Source: Phanerochaete sordida
Taxonomy: Eukaryota; Basidiomycota; Agaricomycetes; Polyporales; Phanerochaetaceae
Direction: 5' to 3'
DNA: 64,000 bases
NCBI GenBank assembly: GCA_019973155.2
Contig: BPQB01000026.1
Span: 361,540-425,539, forward strand
Shown here: positions 46,694 to 57,362 of the stretch, in pieces
How the letters are laid out: every line of letters begins with the position of its first letter
Position numbering within the stretch: position 1 is the stretch's first letter
Made by a program: the position numbers and the translations under genes
Notes under the pieces: model-generated
Told to the model about the DNA's origin: nothing
The model's input: only the letters and a program-made list of their open reading frames with translations
The model's database searches: none

Positions 46694-47836
46694 ATGCAGC
46701 TTGACACAGCGTACGAGCCAGGCCCGCCGTCGAGGATCGTCGTTGAGTCCGTCCAGCAGCTCGACGCACTGCTCGCAGACGACCCACGCAAGCATGTCGT
46801 CCCGCCGCGAGGCCTAGAAGAACGCTTCTTCGACACATCTCGTCAGCTGTCCCGCCTTCGCGTCATCACGCACTTCTACGGCGCGCACCCCGCGAGCCAG
46901 CAGAAGTACGTGCCGCAGAGGAAAGGGCGAAACCCGACGCGCGGGCTGGGTCACCTGAAGACGTTCGAGCAAGTGTTCGCCGATATTAGCAGGACGCACA
47001 GCGGAGGCAAGCTGTTTGGATTCGGGAAGGTGAAGCGGTTCTTGGACCTGGGATGTTCGCCTGGAGGATTCTCCAACTGGATATTGGGGAACAACCCGAG
47101 GGCGGATGGTGTGGGGATAACCTTGCCGGACGAGCGAGCTCAGTGGAGCATGGTGGTGGCGGGGACACACCTCGAGAAGTCGAGGTACGAAACTCGCTTT
47201 GCCGACATAGTCTCGCTGGCGATGGACGCCGCAGAAAGCGACGAAAGACCTGTCATTCCAATCAAACAAGACTCGAGCAGCACCGAGCCCGCCTACGACC
47301 TTGTCATTGCGGGGGCATTCCCATCGATGAACGAGAACATTCACCTCACCACTCGCATCCAGCTCGCGTACGGCCAGCTCCTCATCCTTATCAACAACCT
47401 GAAACCGGGTGGTAATGCGGTAGTCGTCGTTACCACCCGGGCTCACCGCTGGGTCATCGAGGAGATGGCCCTGCTGCGACAGTGCTTCGCGAAGGTCTCG
47501 ACGGGCAAGGGCAGATACGTCCACCAGGAACGCTCGTCGTGCTATCTCGTTTGCACGGACTTCCGAGCGACGCAAGAGCAGATAGCGGAACTCAACCAGA
47601 AAATCAGGGAGACCTTGAGGCACGTCAGCAAGACTCAGGCTGAGCTCGACGCTGGAGAGGATGGGCGAGGATGGGACAAGCTGCTCACCCTTGTCGACAT
47701 TTCTGGGAAGACGGAGGATGAACTGTTCGAGGACGAACGTCAGTTCGTCTTGGATTTCTTCGAGCCGATGTGGCAGAAGCAGTTTGAGACGAAGTACAAC
47801 AACTTTGTGAAACTGTTGAACAACGCTGGTGAGTGA
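46694..47836 (+). CDS. FtsJ/RrmJ-fold SAM-binding protein with altered catalytic residues (copy A)
   Basis: A 380-residue frame uninterrupted by introns. SAM motif I is intact: VKRFLDLGCSPGGFSNWILG, followed by GVGITLPDE. The N-terminal 80 residues (VVESVQQLDALLADD, FFDTSRQLSRLRVI) are family specific. In the RrmJ K-D-K-E scheme, the catalytic Asp of a D-V-V-L-S-D-M-A-P type motif is replaced here (DLVIAGAFP has Gly at that place). The Lys of the GGxxVVK strand is hydrophobic or Thr (GGNAVVVVTT), and the Glu two residues before the conserved Tyr is Ser (RSSCYLVC). A potential donor (gtgagtgag) just before the stop could add a further exon; joining at the ag before CCCTTTTG would give a 30-residue tail, unproven. 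Confidence 0.85.
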   Translation: MQLDTAYEPGPPSRIVVESVQQLDALLADDPRKHVVPPRGLEERFFDTSRQLSRLRVITHFYGAHPASQQKYVPQRKGRNPTRGLGHLKTFEQVFADISRTHSGGKLFGFGKVKRFLDLGCSPGGFSNWILGNNPRADGVGITLPDERAQWSMVVAGTHLEKSRYETRFADIVSLAMDAAESDERPVIPIKQDSSSTEPAYDLVIAGAFPSMNENIHLTTRIQLAYGQLLILINNLKPGGNAVVVVTTRAHRWVIEEMALLRQCFAKVSTGKGRYVHQERSSCYLVCTDFRATQEQIAELNQKIRETLRHVSKTQAELDAGEDGRGWDKLLTLVDISGKTEDELFEDERQFVLDFFEPMWQKQFETKYNNFVKLLNNAGE

Positions 47837-48453
47837 GATCGCCCGGGGCAGGAACGAACAATGACCATCTCCATTAGCCTAGCCCTTTTGAAGGTTCTCG
47901 ACGTGTCGACCGCCACGTTACTGCAGTACGTCGTGAAATCATACTTCACAGTACTTGCGAGAAGATAGCCACTCACTGTCGGCATCTCTGCAGCGTCGTA
48001 CGGCTGGCAATTAAATTAGAAACACGCGATCCATCGTCCTGGTGCCTGCTGTCCGGCGATCCTTACATGATGTTTTCGTTGTATTCGTTGTATTTGTCAC
48101 AGAGCTAGTCTATAGAAGGCAGGCTTTGTCGGACGCGAAGACGGAGTGGCTCGCCGACGCCAGAGCCCCAGCGCTTGGATGCATTTGTGGCGGTGGCCTA
48201 GCTGCTGAGCATAAAGAAATATAGCAACGCGAGGCTACGCCGCAGATCCGCGTTGTCGAGTCAAGAGAGTGTGGCCCACAGCAAGAGCAGCACAGGTGAG
48301 GGTAAGAGTCAGGACGATATAAGCACGGGTCCACAGTGCACCGAATCCAGAAACATCCGGTTTGACTCCGCCCACGACTACGACCACAACCACGACCTCG
48401 ACGGTGCATGCCCAACATAACACATTCGCTTTCTCTTCCCTATCTCCCGTAAT
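47837..48453. other. Intergenic between FtsJ-like copy A and the NYN gene
   Basis: About 615 bases. A 60-codon frame at 48042-48224 and minus-strand frames at 48110-48423 are unlikely to be genes. No promoter motif was recognised. Confidence 0.4.
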
Positions 48454-50306
48454 ATGTCTTCTGCACTATCAGACACGACGCTGTCGCCAGCACCATTCAG
48501 TCCTTTTTCGACGTACTCAACAGTGACCACCAGCGGCGCCACTTCTGACGGTCAGCATCCACACCTGCAGGTCCGCAGGACGCCCCTGATTGTGCTGACT
48601 CGCTGCTCAGATTCGCCTGACCTCGGTGCATTTGCCACCGTATTCCGCGAACTCAATAATGCCTACCCAAATCCCCGCATGAATGGACGACATCTATCTG
48701 ATAGCGACGAGTCTGCACGCACGCCCACGTCGACCTTCCTCCTGTCCGAGTCCGAAGCCCCTCCCGGCTCGACTGTCTGGACGCAAGGCCCTATCGCAGA
48801 CTATCTCGAGAACACCGACTCCGACAGCCATGATCACACCTCAACGGAAGAGGACGCGGAGCCGCCGTCGATCAACTTGTCGAGCGTGTTCGGGTTCTTG
48901 GCTGAGGAGCGGGCGAAGCTGATTGCGATGAGGGAAGCTACCACGGCTGCAGGGCGGATCGCGGGACACAGTTCGTCGACGACCTCCGATGGTACCTGGC
49001 GCCATCTTGTCCCCACCCGTCGCCGCCGGCGCAAGCGCAAGTCCGATCGCTCCCAGTCACTCCATAACCAGATCCGCCACCCCGTCAGCGCAGACATCAC
49101 TACCGAGGAAGCTCAGGACAACGATGAAGAAGAGGAAGAAGAGGAAGAGGAAGCGTCGACCTCCGACCCAGGTGCCCCTGCCAATTATTACGAATCTACC
49201 CCTGCTTCCCCTCGCCCAAAGAATCGTCGTGAGCGCACCACTACCCATGCCCCGCCTGAAGCGGGCCCCAGCCGCCTCACATTGCATCAGAGCCGGTCCA
49301 CGCCTTCTCTGCGATTGCAAGCCACTCTTCCCATCGATCCTCGTGTCCTGCAGTTGCGGAACCTTGCCCACAAGTTGCGCATGTTGTATCCGAAAGACTC
49401 CAAGAACCTCACAGCTATTCTTGCCAACGACCAGCCAGATGGCACCGACTTCGTCGACCCTAGAGGGCCATCTCCAAGGCCAAAGGACACACCGATACAT
49501 GTCTTTGTTGATTTGTACGTTAATCTCCCGCCCTTGTCCTCGACTGTAATCTGACTGTTATGTCTAGCTCTAACATCATCATTGGATTCCTCGTATACCT
49601 CAAACGACTCCGCATCAACCGCAAAGTTAGACACCTTTCTCACGCAGCGCTTGCGCTGATCCTTGAACGCGGCCGGCCGGTAACGAAGAGGGTCCTGGCG
49701 ACATCCTCACCGCTCGTTCAGCCCGTGGATTCTGCAGAGCAGCTGGGATATGACGTCTGCATCCTGCAACGCGTGCTAGACGACGGCGAAGGCGCAGACC
49801 GACTGCACTCTAGTAGCAGCGGCGCGGACAATGCCCGCCCGCAGTACACTACCCACCACTCGAAGCACGGCAAGGGCAAGGCGCCCTTCGTGAAGGGCCA
49901 TGCCCGCAAGACGTCGGCGATGAGCGCAAACGGCGGCAACTCGACCGAGTCTGACTCGAACGGCGCCGGGAGCGCCCCTCACGCACCCTCGCCGGTGCGC
50001 AAGCGCTACCGCGAGCAGGGCGTCGACGAGCTCCTGCAGCTCAAGCTCCACCAGGCCATCGCCGTCACGGACGACGTTCCGCCAGGCGCGACGATCGTCC
50101 TCGCGACGGGCGACGGCAACGTGGGGCAGTTCAACGAGGAGGGCTTCCTCGGCTGCGTGCGCCTCGCCCTTAAGAAGGGCTGGCGGGTCGAGCTCTATGC
50201 CTGGGAGGGCGGCCTCAGCCGCACCTGGAAGAAGGAATTCGGCGGAAACAAGAAGTTTGAAATCCACATGCTCGACCGATTCGCAATGGACTTGCTGGAG
50301 CTTTGA
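48454..50306 (+). CDS. NYN-domain (PIN-like RNase) protein
   Basis: Two exons (48454-49514, 49568-50306) close to 599 residues. The first 330 residues are low complexity, with a nuclear-type basic cluster (TRRRRRKRKSDRS), a run of acidic residues (DNDEEEEEEEEEAS) and Ser/Pro tracts. The NYN domain starts at PIHVFVDFSNIIIGFL, split by the intron, where the Asp and Asn are the first active-site residues. It continues with LGYDVCILQRV, then an inserted loop of about 100 residues, then GATIVLATGDGNV with the second Asp, and LKKGWRVELYAWEGGLSRTW. NYN proteins are Mg2+-dependent RNases related to PIN domains. RNA target and location are unknown. It lies between two FtsJ-like genes. Confidence 0.88.
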
Positions 50307-50728
50307 AGGCGTTATACCCCAAGGACCCTCGACACATCTCCCAAGCTATCTCGCGGATCTCACGCGCATTCTGTTTGCTGTACTCATTTTCTCTCTCGCA
50401 ATCGTCGGGCGCATACAGGTTTGTCTTGTTATCGCGTATTATTGTGTATATTGCTTCGCCTCGCGTTCGTTGTAGCAGCACCCTACAGTATCCTATGTAT
50501 TTGTACGTAATTTCTCATGTCAAACAGAAGCACCCCTGCTCACTCGCAGCCGTGTACACTAGCTAGACCCTGTACCTGTATATATAATGCATTTCTCGAA
50601 GAATATAACACGTTCGACAGACAAAGGCCAGAATCAAGTACAGGTTCATCGAAACGCTGTGAAATCGGTCCTCGTGTTCATAGGCCATACCTTGTCTCCC
50701 GCTGATTCTCCCTACTCTACAACACAGA
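50307..50728. other. Convergent 3' region (NYN / FtsJ-like copy B)
   Basis: About 420 bases, AT rich, consistent with two 3' UTRs. No gene was recognised. Confidence 0.45.
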
Positions 50729-52311
50729 CTAGCTCTTCGCCCTCCAGGACAAACTCGCGTCGGCTACCGTGGCTCCTCGCGGACGAGTGAGCAACGGTAC
50801 CGACGACGACTCCGAACGTCCGCGCCAGTTCGGAAGAGCCTTGAACGGCGGGACCGATACGCTTGCTCGCCTGCCAGGGGCGACGTACTTCGCGACTGGA
50901 GCCGCAGCGACGACGGACGCCGAAGTCTCGCGAGGAGACGTAGGGTCCGAGTCGCTGGGGTTCGAGCTCGAAGTGGGCGAGGGTGGTTCAGCGAAGCGGC
51001 GCCACGCAGGGGCAACGGTATGTCCCTGTCCTCCGCCTGTGCTAACGCCGGGCGCATACCCCGACGTGAGCACAGACCCAGGCTCGATGTAGGCCCTGAC
51101 GCTCCCGATTCTCGCAAAGGGCGGCGGTTTCTCACTCGCACCTGAATGCGCAGAGTCTTAGTAAGTCGTGTACGCTTTTAGATGACGGAGGCCCGCGCAC
51201 CTTTAAGGAGCATTTTGGTGAAGGTGTTGTAGATGGCGTTGTGCTGCTGACGCCATACAGGCTCGAACAAATCGAGGACGAATCGGTGCTCGGCCTCGAA
51301 GAATTCTTCATTCGTCTCGGCCTGCCCCGAGAGCAGCAACAGCCTCGGCCATATGTTGCCCTCGGGTTCTTCCTGCACCTCCTTCGGGTCGTTCGAGTGT
51401 TCCAGTTTGTCTAGCGCACTCTTCAGCACGAGGATATATTCTGCGACAGCGTCGTCTGCGGCGCAGAAGTCCGCGCAGATGAGGTAGCACGATGACCGGT
51501 CCTTGTGCAATTTACCCCCCTTCCCCGTCTTAATCTCCCTGAAGCATCGCCGCAGCAGGGCCATGATCTCGACGATCCAACGCTTGGACTTCGTGTTGGT
51601 CACGATGATGGCGTCACCACCACGCCGAATGTTGCATAGTAGCATGAGCAACTGACTGAAGGCGAGTTTGATGCGAAAATTGACGGATACAACTGTGCCA
51701 GTCGGGAATGCCCCAGCAATGACAAGGTCGAATGCGCCACCGCGCTGCTCGGCGTCGCTGACAATTGGATCTTCGCCCTTCGCGATGGAGTCCTTAACAA
51801 GAGAGACGATGTCAGCAAACCGCAGGTCGTACCGCGGTTTCACCAGCTGGGTGCCCTCGACTACCATCCCCCACTTTGCATCCTCATCCGATAGCGTGAT
51901 ACCGACCCCCCTCGAATCTTTGTTGTTCCCCAGAAGCCAGTTCGAGAAGCCTCCTGGTGAACACCCAAGATCGAGGAAGCGTTTCACGCCGCCACTGGCG
52001 AATTGAAGCGTCTTGGAGGATGCAGCCATGTCTGCGAACGCTTTCTGAAAGCTTCGCATGTGGACCAGGGGGTCCGCCGTGACTGCGGTGGCGCAATAAA
52101 TTCTGCCAAGAGTGAAGCGCTCGTCTGTGGACGGATGGACAGCGTACAGTTGCTTGAGGCGGCGGAGGCTGGAGTATATAGGAGACGCGTTGAGGAAAAG
52201 TGGTTCGAGGGATCGCGAGGTGTCTTCGGGGCCATGGAGGCGGATTCCTTCTTCCAGAAGTGCATCGAGCTCCTCGACGGTGCTGACTACAGGGGTGTCT
52301 TGCTTGGGCAT
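50729..52311 (-). CDS. FtsJ/RrmJ-fold SAM-binding protein with altered catalytic residues (copy B)
   Basis: Exon 1 (52311-51201) and exon 2 (51141-50729) join across a 59-nt intron (gtgcgc...ttcag, with CTTAC-TAAG as a plausible branch site) to 507 residues. The start was set at MPKQDTPVVSTVEELDALLE, which aligns with copy A. Motif I is intact (VKRFLDLGCSPGGFSNWLLG). As in copy A, FDLVIAGAFP, GGDAIIVTNTKSKRW and RSSCYLICADF carry non-catalytic residues at the RrmJ Asp, Lys and Glu positions. Exon 2 adds about 135 residues, starting ASEKPPPFARIGSVRAYI and then Ser/Pro rich. Without splicing, the frame would stop six codons after the donor (KGARASVI). The splice is inferred, not proven. Confidence 0.8.
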
Positions 52312-55300
52312 ATTATGCGAAGATGGGCGATGGCGAGAGAGGTGCGTTGGGTCGCGGACGGCGCGCAGCAACCAGATATCAACCTCGTGCTGTATTAGGT
52401 TTCCTACTATCCACGCGGCGATTCGGGTCCAAACTGGGTATCTGTCCTAGCTATTCAGTATTTGCTGCGCGGACCACGAGAGATTTTACAACCCATACGC
52501 AACGAATATCGCAAAGCTGCTCGAGTGCTTGAAGTTGGTATCCGAGCGAGAACCTCACCGTAACGCCACATCGATGCCGCCAAAACGCCACAGCAACCTT
52601 GTTGTGCATTACGCCGATGATCAACATCCGATAACAAAGCGCGCAACATTCTGTGAACTTCACCTTCTCGTACTCTGTAGTAACGAATGCACATGTAGCC
52701 TGCACGCACAGTTCATTACATGCATCTCTTCTTCCACATGTCGCTCCGGATCGGTCAGCGCGCAGTCGTGAGCGGGCCTGGCTGGACCGGGGCAACGCAA
52801 GCACGTACTGCGGACCGCTGCGGGTCGCAAACCTTGTCTTCCCCTTTATGTTGGAACGACAAGCCGATCCGTAATTCTCCCCGCCGCTTCGCAGCCACCG
52901 GCGGCTTCTGGCAGTCCGAGAACAAGTGGACCGCTCGCGGGAAGCAGGCGCCAACATAACTCGGCCTTGAGCCCATTGGGCCGCCGTGTCCCTGCGATAG
53001 ATTGCAGGTGGAGATAGGCTCTCTCCTGACCGGCGCGAACAGGATCTGCGTGGTCGCCTTTGGTGAACATCGTGGTTTGATATCCGCGGTCAAAGAGGTT
53101 TCCGCCTACTCGGACGCCGGGCGAAGCCACAGCGGTGATTTTGCTACGGCCTATCGCTCAGGCGTGAGTTCATGGGAACTGGGCCTTCATGCCCGACGGA
53201 AGCCTGTGTGTCGGTATGAGATAATATGCCATGGACGCTTTCGGAAGATTTAGCCAAACCCGTCATCTGGTGGCGAACATTTCGCCGCGTCAGGATAAAC
53301 ATACGGGCGACGTCCGCAGAGCGCACCACAGCTGCGTGTCATCTCCACGGAAGCCCCCAGCCCAGTTCCTCGTCCGGTTCGGACGCTTCGCGCGAGATCT
53401 GCAGTGACCTAATCCGTCGTCATTATGTGCTATGCCGCGGCAAAGGAGCCTTTAGAGCCTGTGGACGCCGGAAGAAGCAGCAGGCGCTGTTTCTGCGTCG
53501 GCCGCGCGCGCTGGGACTTCTGACTTGCAGAATTGCGTGTTCTCCCGACGCGGGCATCGCAACGGGGCCGAAGTTTTGACAATGAACGGGAGATTTACCG
53601 TACCACTGTACAGCCCTGTCAGCAATATATTCTGCACGTTCGCCCGTGGACAGCACAGTGCAGCACGAGATCGATCATCTCACGCCGTGTCCTGCAGTGC
53701 ACGCACGGATCCTGCTCAGGGCATTTCTCCGAGAACATGAAGAGCCGTGCAAGGAAAAATGGGGTGCTGCTCCTTACCACCACCGAACAGCGTGCTGGCC
53801 ATAACGTTATGGTCTAGAGGCTGGCGACCTGCCGAGGTGCGGCGTCACTGACTCACCGACTTCTCCTGCGATCGAATGTACGCACGTTCGGCGCGTCCTA
53901 GAGCCCCGTGCGCTCGTTGTGAGTATAGTGCGTCCCAACCCGAGGGAACAGGTCATGCCTGGGACGCGTTACGGCACTCATCCCGACGGCAACAGCAGGC
54001 AGAACGGATGTAGCGAGTCCCAACGGGCGCGCTCCACGTCCTGCGCGGGAACCTGCGGCTTGTTTAGACTTTCGGCCTTGTCTTCGCTGTGGAATGGGTA
54101 TTCAGAGGTCGCGCACGGCATCACCAACTTAACACATGCCTGGTCCGCGCCGCCATCTCTGCGGCTGAGGACGCCCAAACGGGGGCGATCTTCGTCATCA
54201 GCTTTGGGAGGAATGCCGGGCGTCCGGCCCTGACCTGAGGGCGCGGGCTCCAACGCTCGTTCCTGCGAGTACGAACGTGAGCGCGTTCGCACAGACAACT
54301 GCCCCCGTAGGGCACAGGGCCGCGCAAGTAGCACCGACACTGCCAGCATCCCGTTAACCTTCTCGGGCTCGCGGGGATTCCCCAGATTGAGTTACAATAG
54401 CAGTATGTGCAGGGCATGCACGCTGCTGTCCGCGCGCACCACCAAACGCGTTTCCCCGAGACAGAGACGCGGTATTTGCCAGTGGTGCACAAGCGCAAGG
54501 CCTCGCGCTTTGATTGCCTGGGACGATACGCTTATCGCGCGCGCCAGCGCGGGCAACGTTTCTGCTGCAAACGCCTGTCCGTTACGAAACGAAGGGCTGA
54601 GTACCGCTGAAGTGCAGGGGTTCGCGCCATCAGCCCGCGCAACGCCGCCTGTACGCCCGCCAACCAGGCCCTCGTACCGACGGCGATGGCGCGGGAGACG
54701 TGGCGGCCCGACAGTGCGCGCACAGGCTTCGCAAGGCACCCACCCGCCCATGCGGCGACGCAGAACGATGTGATTTCTGGGATCGGGCCCAATCGAGATC
54801 AAACGACGCCTGGTGGATCGCTGCGGTAAGCGTCGTAAGCAAACGAAGAAAGCCTCCCTGTTGACGGAAAGCCTATACCAAGACGGACAAACCCTCGTTA
54901 CGATGATATGCCTCGATGTGTCACGTAACAGCTACAGCCAACTTTGAGTGGGCTATTTTTCTGGCGGCAGAACGAGAGCCCACGTCTGATTTGCCGATTG
55001 CACTATGAGAAGAGGGCATAGAAGCCGAGCTCGCCCCTGCATTAACCCGCTGCCCAGTTCAGGTCCAGATACACGGCTGGGAGCTACACTCACCTAGAAC
55101 TCAGAGCCGCGTTGCGTCTGCTTTACGTATGCGAAGGCTCTTCAGACGACGTACTATCTTCCGCAAGGGTTTCGCCGATTCGGACGCCCGGTTCCAGCGC
55201 GGGTTTCTTCGTATCGCGCGTAAATAGGGAGTCATTGCAAAGGGCCATGTACGCAGAGAAGCAACAGCTTGCGCAATCTAATCGAGTCAATCTTTGGCAT

Positions 55301-56692
55301 GAGCACGCCACGGTAAATTCTCCAATGGCGATTATCAAGGATTAAAAGTGCACCTCTGCAAGTCTTGAACCTTGGATTTGACATGTAGACGCAACAAGCA
55401 TCCCAGCTTGTGAGAAAACGATACCGGTCGGTAGACACATGCCTGAGTGATGCGAACCATCAGTGATCATTCTGGAGCTGTACAGGACAACTTATCTTGC
55501 ATCGGTGTGGGACGACACATGCATCAAACGTTAGCTCTCCCCTGCAAAATCTCCGTCAACGCGCGCAGAAGGCAGTTCGAACATCGCCGAACGTACGTAC
55601 AGCGCTCCGATAAGAAGCTACCGCGCAGCACCGGTGCCAGGCGGCGTACGCGGAATATTTGCCTGTTTGGCCGTTGTGTGCGAACCGCCTCTCGGGATCG
55701 AAACCTGCGCGGGCACGGGCGCTACAGGCGATGGGCGGCAATATCCCGCCATCATGCGCCATTTGCCTGTTTGGGCGAAGGCGGGACGCCACGAGGCTCG
55801 GCGATCGCTCCGGCGCCCCGCCTGGCACGCCGCCCTGTGCCACCGCGACGAGCGAGACGAAGAGCGAGACGCACCGTTCGCTGCTCCAGAGCCTGTCTTG
55901 CATGTCTCGTGGACGGCGGCGACGAGTACGAGCGCGTGCGTGCCGGGCTTCATCCTGGGAGCGGCCCTCCGTCCGGACTGTTGCCCCGCTGCGGCTGGCC
56001 ACTGCCAGCGTTCATTTCGCTTCCACTCTGTGCCCGAACTCGGTCGAGACCAGGCCCAGCATTTCGAGGGTCGCCACGTTCTGACAGATGGCAATGAGAG
56101 CAATAGGGTGCGTCGTTCTACCGTCCTTCCGCGGGTATGATTGGGCAGCCGGTTCCCCGTACCGTGCGCGCCTTCTCCACTCGCAGACCCGTGAGGTCGT
56201 AAGGCGAGCGTAAATTCCCTGCACAATGCTATCGCTGCTTGATAGCCCCGAAGTACAGTGACGCAGACGCAGCTAAAGTAGCGTCATGGTGCCGCCAGAA
56301 CGCCCTAAATGACAACGACGACGTCAAAGCCGGACACCTGGAGACACACCGCGTGAGATAAGGACGAGAGCGAGTTCATTGTTGGTTCTAGATAGCAATA
56401 CGACAGAGAGAGGCAAGATGCAGGATTACACACGAGGGTTACTCCCCAGCGAAAGGTATGCAAGATGGTAGAGGCTATGCGAGTGATGCAGATGCGAGGG
56501 AGAGAGAATTGATGCTGAGGATATAAGTAGCGAGAAGAACGTCTAGGGATGCAAAGAAAAGGTGTGGACAAAATGCAGGAAAAATGGCGAAAGCTTTTGA
56601 GGCATGGGTCATCATCGGCCAGCAGGAGAACCCCCAAGAGTCCCAATGGAAACGAAACGGATGCGCGGGCGAAGTCTATGGTGGTTGTGCGA
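52312..56692. other. 4.4-kb gene-poor stretch
   Basis: Six-frame translation shows only short overlapping frames without conserved motifs, including the overlapping frames at 55.45-56.22 kb. No terminal repeats, reverse transcriptase or transposase blocks were recognised. Local composition is mixed. The right end (56300-56690) is AT richer and should hold the 3' UTR of the small serine-rich gene. Confidence 0.5.
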
Positions 56693-57216
56693 TTAAACGC
56701 TGATCTTTTGTTTTAGCTGGCGGGGACAAGCGTCAGCAACGGCGGCGGGGTGAGGCAGCAGACAGGACGTACCGGCTTGCGCATTGTCAGCGCTGGCGAG
56801 TCCGGCGAGTACGCGGTTGCGGTCGTCTGAACAGCGCGAGCCCTCGTGTCAGGCCGAGGTTTCTCAGAGGGAAGGCGCTGGGGTCAGACGTACCGGACTC
56901 GGTGCCATGTACGCGGACGGTGGGTGGTTGGATGCTGCGCTTTTCGAGAGCACTTTCTTGAGCTGGAGATAAGGGAGGAGACAGGTGAGAGGGGGCTCGA
57001 GACACGTCGCGCGGAAGCGCGCACCTTGGCTTCGCTTTCGGCCGCGCGCTGTGCTGACATGGAACTCGGGTGCAACGCGATGCCGTCCATGCTCCTCGCC
57101 ATTGGCAGCGAGGAGAGCGAGGAGGCAAGGCTCGGGAGCGCGACGAGTGAGTTGGGCGCTATCGCAGAGGATGCAGAGCTCGACGACGAGCGGGATGAGC
57201 CGGACTTGGTGGACAT
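56693..57216 (-). CDS. Small serine-rich conserved-type protein, function unknown
   Basis: Four exons (57216-57025, 56962-56894, 56826-56773, 56716-56693) close to exactly 113 codons, all in phase 0 with GT-AG introns of 56-67 nt. The protein begins MSTKSGSSRSSSSSASS, has MSAQRAAESEAKLKKVLSKS near the middle with a helix-like basic stretch, then YMAPSP, TAYSPDSPALTMRKP and the terminal LKQKISV. SP sites could be proline-directed phosphorylation targets. The gene model is supported by clean splice borders, four consecutive phase-0 exons and a TATA box in a suitable place. I do not recognise a family, so no function is offered. Confidence 0.75.
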
Positions 57217-57354
57217 GACGCAAGGGTGTGTGGGGTGTCGCGCGAGTCTAGGCGAGATCGTGGGAGAGAAGAAGAGAACGCAGAGCGAGGTACGCGGCGG
57301 ACGGGAGGCTTGGAGTGAAGAGCGGGAGGGAGGGCTGGAGGCTGGCAGCGCGAG

Positions 57355-57362
57355 TTTATATA
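57355..57362 (-). promoter_or_regulatory. TATA box of the small serine-rich gene
   Basis: The minus strand reads TATATAAA about 140 bases before the ATG at 57216, within CTCGAGTATATAAACTCG. Confidence 0.6.
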
